From Roseibium aggregatum (GTDB taxonomy: Bacteria; Pseudomonadota; Alphaproteobacteria; Rhizobiales; Stappiaceae): a stretch of 64,000 bases of DNA. Both the position numbers and the translations under genes were made by a program. A model generated the notes under the pieces. It was not told the origin of the DNA, did no database searches, and saw nothing but the letters and a program-made list of their open reading frames with translations. Below are positions 61,201 through 64,000 of the stretch, piece by piece; position 1 is the first letter of the stretch; each line of letters opens with the position of its first letter. Location: contig NZ_JABFCZ010000001.1 in NCBI RefSeq assembly GCF_014692675.1, positions 1 to 64,000 on the forward strand, read 5' to 3'.

Positions 61201-64000
61201 AAGGGTCACGTCACCGCGCGCGAACAGATCCAGCTCCGCCGCATCGAGGATGAAGTTCTGATAGGCGAAACTCACCTGGTAGGGCGGTTCGCCGGTCGCC
61301 GTGCCGCCGTGTTCGCGGGCGATGGCCGCAAAGGGAATGTCGCTGTTGCCAAGCCCTTCGCCAAGGGCGGCATGAACATGCTTAGACAACTGACCGAAGG
61401 ACAGATCCGGATCGGCGGCAAGACGCAACGCGATCATGTTGGCGCAATAGCCGACGGTTTCCTCAAACCGGCGCGAGGGACGCCGCAGCGTCGGCACACC
61501 GATCACGAGATCCTCTTCGCCTGTATAGCGGTAAAGGAGTGCCGAGAAGGCGGTGAGATAGATCGAGGCCGGACTGACGCCCAAGTGTCTTGCCAGGTCG
61601 CGAAGCCTTGCACTGAGATCCTCGGGCAGCCGGACCTCCAGGTCCTGCCCGTTCGTTGCGGCAGCCCGCCCGGAGCCCGGCCTTGCCGGCAGCTTCAGGA
61701 CCGGCGCGGGATCGGCGAGTTTCTCCAGCCAGTAATGCTTCTGGGCCTGTCCTTCTTCCGAGGCTGCAAACTCTCCCTCCCACGCAGCAAATTCGGAATA
61801 ATCCGCGCTGTCGCCCTTCTCCGGAACCGGCTCCGACCGGCAGAAGCACGCGTATGCCGTCCAGAACCGGCGCGTGATCACGGCGGAGGTAATGCCGTCG
61901 GTGACGATATGGTGGGCGACGATGAGGACGATGCTTTCGTCCGGCCCCAGCTTGCCGCCGGAAAGGTGCTCGACCCGGAAGACGGCTTCGCCCAAATCGA
62001 ACGGCAGCAGGACGCGCTGGCGCAGGAAGCCGGCGGTCTCGACCTCCTTGGGCATGACGAGGGAGTGAAGCTCCACGCCTTCCGGCCTTGCCTTCAGCAC
62101 CGGGTCGCCGTCCTCCTCGACAATCCGGGTACCGAGGACCGGATATTCGGCCACCAGCCAGTCGAGCGCCTTTGCAAGGGCCGCGCCGTCGGCAGACTTC
62201 ACCCGGAAGGCCAACGGGACATTATATTCGCCGCTTTCGGGGTAAAGGGACTGCAGCACCCACAGGCCCTTCTGCGCCTCGCCGAGGGGGCAGCGATACG
62301 GGCCGGTGGTTGACGGTTTCTGCTCTGCTGGCCCGGCAACCGGTGCAGCATCACTTGCTTCGGAATCCAGAAAACGGGCCAGCGCCTGCGGCGTCGCATG
62401 TGTTTCCAGCGCCTTTTGCGACAGCACCCGGCCGAATGCTTCCTCGACCGCATAAATCAGCCGCATGCGGACCATGGAATCGGCGCCGAGATCCTCGAAG
62501 GTCCTCTGCGGATCGAGGTCATCTGCGGAGCAGCCCAGTTCCGCGGCAAGGGTTCGGCAGATAAGCTGAAGCGCGGTTTCGGCGTGTTCGGTTTGCTGGA
62601 CCGTTTCGGGGGTCGGCGCTGTCTCGGCCTGCGTTGTTTGCGGCACACTGTCCGGAGCGACCGCTTGCGGCAGCCAGTGTCTCTCCCGGACGAACGGATA
62701 GCCCGGCAGGACCAGCATCGGGCCAATGTGGGTTTCATCCTCTTCGGCGGCGGCCAGCGTAGGTTCTATATCAGCCCGATATTCAAAGTCTTCCAGCTTG
62801 GCCGCCAGTTCGTCCCCATCCGTGGCGACGATCTCGACGCTAGAGGCAAACGCCTCGCGGCCATATCGCAGCGTGCGCGACAGGGCCGCCATATCGAGGT
62901 CTTTGGTCTCGCGTACATAGGCGGCCAGGGACTTCCGCAGCTCGGCAAGCCGGTCTTCCGTTCTGGCAGAAACCGGGAACAGGCGAGGCTGCCGTTCCGC
63001 CGACAATGATTGCTGCACCGGAACCGGCGGGGCTTCCTCCAGAATGAGAAACACGTTCGATCCGCCCGCGCCGAAGGAACTGACCGTCGCGCGCCGAGGC
63101 TGCACCGTGCCGTCGACGACGGGCGCGGACCAGGGCGCCAACTCCGTCTGCGGCCGGAACGGCGTGCCCTGAAGCAATTCGGCAGTTTCGGATGCGGAAG
63201 TTCCAAAGGACGGGAACAGCTCCCTTCGTTCGAACTGCAACAGCACCTTGGTCAGCTGCGCCAGACCGGAAGCGCCTTCCGCATGGCCCATGTTCGTCTT
63301 GACCGAGCCGACGGCGAGCGGAACCTCGCCCGGCCGGTCCGCATAGACCCGGCCGAGCGCCCGCAGCTCGATGGCATCGCCGACCTGCGTGCCGTTGGCC
63401 GCCACCTCGGCATAGCTAACGGTCGCCGGATCGATACCGGCAGTGTCAAAGGCATCCTCGAGCAAACGCACCTGCGCATCCGCATTGGGGACGGCATAGC
63501 CGGCGGAATGGCCCGCGTGATTGGCAAGGCTGCCCTTGATCACCGCGAGCACGCGATCCCCGTCCCGCAGGGCATCGCCAAGCGGCTTCAGAAGGACCGC
63601 ACCGACGCCTTCGGCCGGAAGATAGCCATCGCCGCCGGACAGGGCACGGCTGTCGGCGCTGCTGCCGGCGAGACCACCGCGACTCAGCGCCTCGTATTTG
63701 GCCGGGTGGATCGAGAGATTTACGCCACCGGCGACTGCCAACCGGCATTCGCCGGCACGCAGGCTCTGGCAGGCCTGGTGCACCGCCTGCAGGCCGGAGG
63801 AACACATGCTGTCGACGGCAACGCTCGGTCCCTGCAGGTCAAAGAAGAACGACGTGCGGTTGGCGATGCCGGAATAGGACGACAGGGCCAGCATTGCCCG
63901 GGTTTCGGGATCTGCGGCCAGACCGGGATATTGCTGGTACATGGAACCGACGAAGACGCCGACGCGCTTGTCGTAGTGTTCGGCCAGATAGGGGCGCGTG
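58216..64000 (-). CDS. Hybrid trans-AT PKS-NRPS terminal protein (KS-ACP-C-A-PCP-TE), 5' end off window
   Basis: Open from the right edge to 58216; at least 1927 residues are visible. Numbering from an internal Met at 63942: ketosynthase to about 300 with active Cys47 (VDSMCSSG) and His220 (TNMGHAEGASG), but Asn183 in AANGTQVGD where HGTGT His is expected. Then linker with LPGYPF near 412, carrier protein 455-528 (Ser489), condensation domain 548-960 (HHIVTDG at 677), adenylation domain 1000-1505 (YTSGSTGVPKG at 1157, NAYGPTE at 1300, TTSGKIDR at 1495), carrier 1520-1595 (Ser1560) and thioesterase 1637-1885 (GWSFGG Ser1712, Asp1739, His1867). No AT domain lies between KS and ACP. My hand-read A-domain pocket (D-T-E-D-I-G-A-V-T-K) has two extra acids, hinting at a basic amino acid. 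It ends the assembly line and releases the product. Confidence 0.93.
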   Translation of the reverse strand, partial: TRPYLAEHYDKRVGVFVGSMYQQYPGLAADPETRAMLALSSYSGIANRTSFFFDLQGPSVAVDSMCSSGLQAVHQACQSLRAGECRLAVAGGVNLSIHPAKYEALSRGGLAGSSADSRALSGGDGYLPAEGVGAVLLKPLGDALRDGDRVLAVIKGSLANHAGHSAGYAVPNADAQVRLLEDAFDTAGIDPATVSYAEVAANGTQVGDAIELRALGRVYADRPGEVPLAVGSVKTNMGHAEGASGLAQLTKVLLQFERRELFPSFGTSASETAELLQGTPFRPQTELAPWSAPVVDGTVQPRRATVSSFGAGGSNVFLILEEAPPVPVQQSLSAERQPRLFPVSARTEDRLAELRKSLAAYVRETKDLDMAALSRTLRYGREAFASSVEIVATDGDELAAKLEDFEYRADIEPTLAAAEEDETHIGPMLVLPGYPFVRERHWLPQAVAPDSVPQTTQAETAPTPETVQQTEHAETALQLICRTLAAELGCSADDLDPQRTFEDLGADSMVRMRLIYAVEEAFGRVLSQKALETHATPQALARFLDSEASDAAPVAGPAEQKPSTTGPYRCPLGEAQKGLWVLQSLYPESGEYNVPLAFRVKSADGAALAKALDWLVAEYPVLGTRIVEEDGDPVLKARPEGVELHSLVMPKEVETAGFLRQRVLLPFDLGEAVFRVEHLSGGKLGPDESIVLIVAHHIVTDGITSAVITRRFWTAYACFCRSEPVPEKGDSADYSEFAAWEGEFAASEEGQAQKHYWLEKLADPAPVLKLPARPGSGRAAATNGQDLEVRLPEDLSARLRDLARHLGVSPASIYLTAFSALLYRYTGEEDLVIGVPTLRRPSRRFEETVGYCANMIALRLAADPDLSFGQLSKHVHAALGEGLGNSDIPFAAIAREHGGTATGEPPYQVSFAYQNFILDAAELDLFARGDVTLLPEIRQAGGAQFAMEVQDDPKGASIIAGYDGDRFARGTIERMLAHFRRLLEAAVTGDETPVSALPMLTRPETDRALHHWARGERLHASGELAHDLVFAAAQEHPSATAIVSGAKRLSYRDLALRSKQIALALTEHGVGTGDRVAVLLEREPDGIAALLAVIAIGAVWVPLDPEHPDERLAYILRDAEVALVLSRGVLASRLQDFKDRPADVIDLDKTRYLLRSRFSRFPEAEIAPDDPAYIIYTSGSTGVPKGVVVSHGALSGHCQVIIGEYGLSASDAVLQFAPTAVDTAIEQILPPLAAGARLVLRSPDLQTADEFRRFLSDMRLTVADLPPVYLHELLRSWERSGADLSGLDLRLMIVGGEALTPEVAAAWQRSRLSGCRLVNAYGPTEATVTALVHTVKPSDGGDTIPIGRPLAGTEIYILDPSGNPVPDGVIGELHIGGGRLALGYHRRADLTEDRFRSHRLGQKDIRLYATGDLACFRPNSGGVVEFHGRVDDQVKIRGHRIELGEVEAAIAACGVAEAAVLVERNKAGDPVLTAYLGGTAEPFDDALLRKQLSGRLPPHMVPSVWIHSGSLPKTTSGKIDRQALQRAERRHEGESRSGRSPRDRVEDRLLDVWMEVLGRDPNNATVGIEEEFADAGGHSLLAIRLLNRIEQTFGCKLSVTDLAQAGTIAMQARLLRQRGISGAVSEPRATGEAADGTEASLLVSLKLPEPGGKGENRPPVFLIHPIGGTLACYQALVGELNLDRPVYGIRAEGLEAGETCRTRTVGELAARYCDVIRSVQPHGPYTLCGWSFGGIVACGMARHLTRQGEEVAFVGLIDSYLPGEVARLEDASGPADADFDTRSGQAFLRDLFGADVQVEKGEDIVERVMTLPQLPVVLPGADRDQLQRLHDVFTANYAAFAGHVPQKSEAPITLVCAAGRDPGDIEDAWKEVAGGSLAIRQVEADHYTILRSPHLGDWVPDFRDALERTEGLEKQGKGPSSSAGETA

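Overview
The window is ordinary high-GC chromosomal DNA from an alphaproteobacterium. It most resembles the Stappiaceae (Labrenzia/Roseibium group, order Hyphomicrobiales). The reasons are a RirA-type iron regulator with tandem iron-responsive (IRO) boxes at hemP, choXWV and bet genes side by side, narR next to narKGHJI, and tightly overlapping gene pairs throughout. The organism is inferred from gene content, not from a marker gene. I see no rRNA, tRNA, insertion sequence or CRISPR array.

Layout. 1-4.5 kb: iron-dependent alcohol dehydrogenase, membrane diguanylate cyclase, a small DUF4405 membrane protein behind an FNR-type box, and a ChaC-like gamma-glutamylcyclotransferase. 4.5-13.6 kb: a three-gene unit of an exported LysM/FecR/Ig-repeat protein, an exported protein with 15 PKD repeats, and a membrane class III adenylate/guanylate cyclase. 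13.7-20.6 kb: choline uptake (choXWV) divergent from choline-to-glycine-betaine oxidation (betI-betA-betB). 20.6-24.7 kb: AraC, flavoprotein, LacI and RirA-like genes. 24.7-25.3 kb: a leader region with two interleaved inverted repeats and two IRO boxes, then hemP. 25.4-30.8 kb: serine dehydratase, an unknown ferredoxin-like protein, and an operon of class III aminotransferase, anmK and a GntR regulator. 31-35.4 kb: an ABC/FtsX/HlyD export system. 35.4-37.8 kb: LysR regulator divergent from a fused gallate dioxygenase. 38-39.3 kb: moeA.

39.3-52 kb holds the respiratory nitrate reduction locus, read on the minus strand: narK1, narK2, narG, narH, narJ, narI, a parvulin isomerase, a hemerythrin-like protein and a beta-carbonic anhydrase. 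A divergent NarR-type Crp/Fnr regulator faces it, with two FNR-type boxes in between. moeA, needed for the NarG molybdenum cofactor, converges on the far end.

52-58 kb: a DUF3089 hydrolase, a ParA-like ATPase with two DUF697 membrane proteins, and a minus-strand trio of SPFH/prohibitin protein, membrane-anchored solute-binding-like protein and tiny membrane protein. 58.2 kb to the right edge is the C-terminal part of a hybrid PKS-NRPS without an acyltransferase domain (trans-AT type): KS-ACP-C-A-PCP-TE. Its KS carries Asn where the first catalytic His is expected, so it probably does not elongate. It is the last enzyme of a natural-product pathway that continues outside the window.
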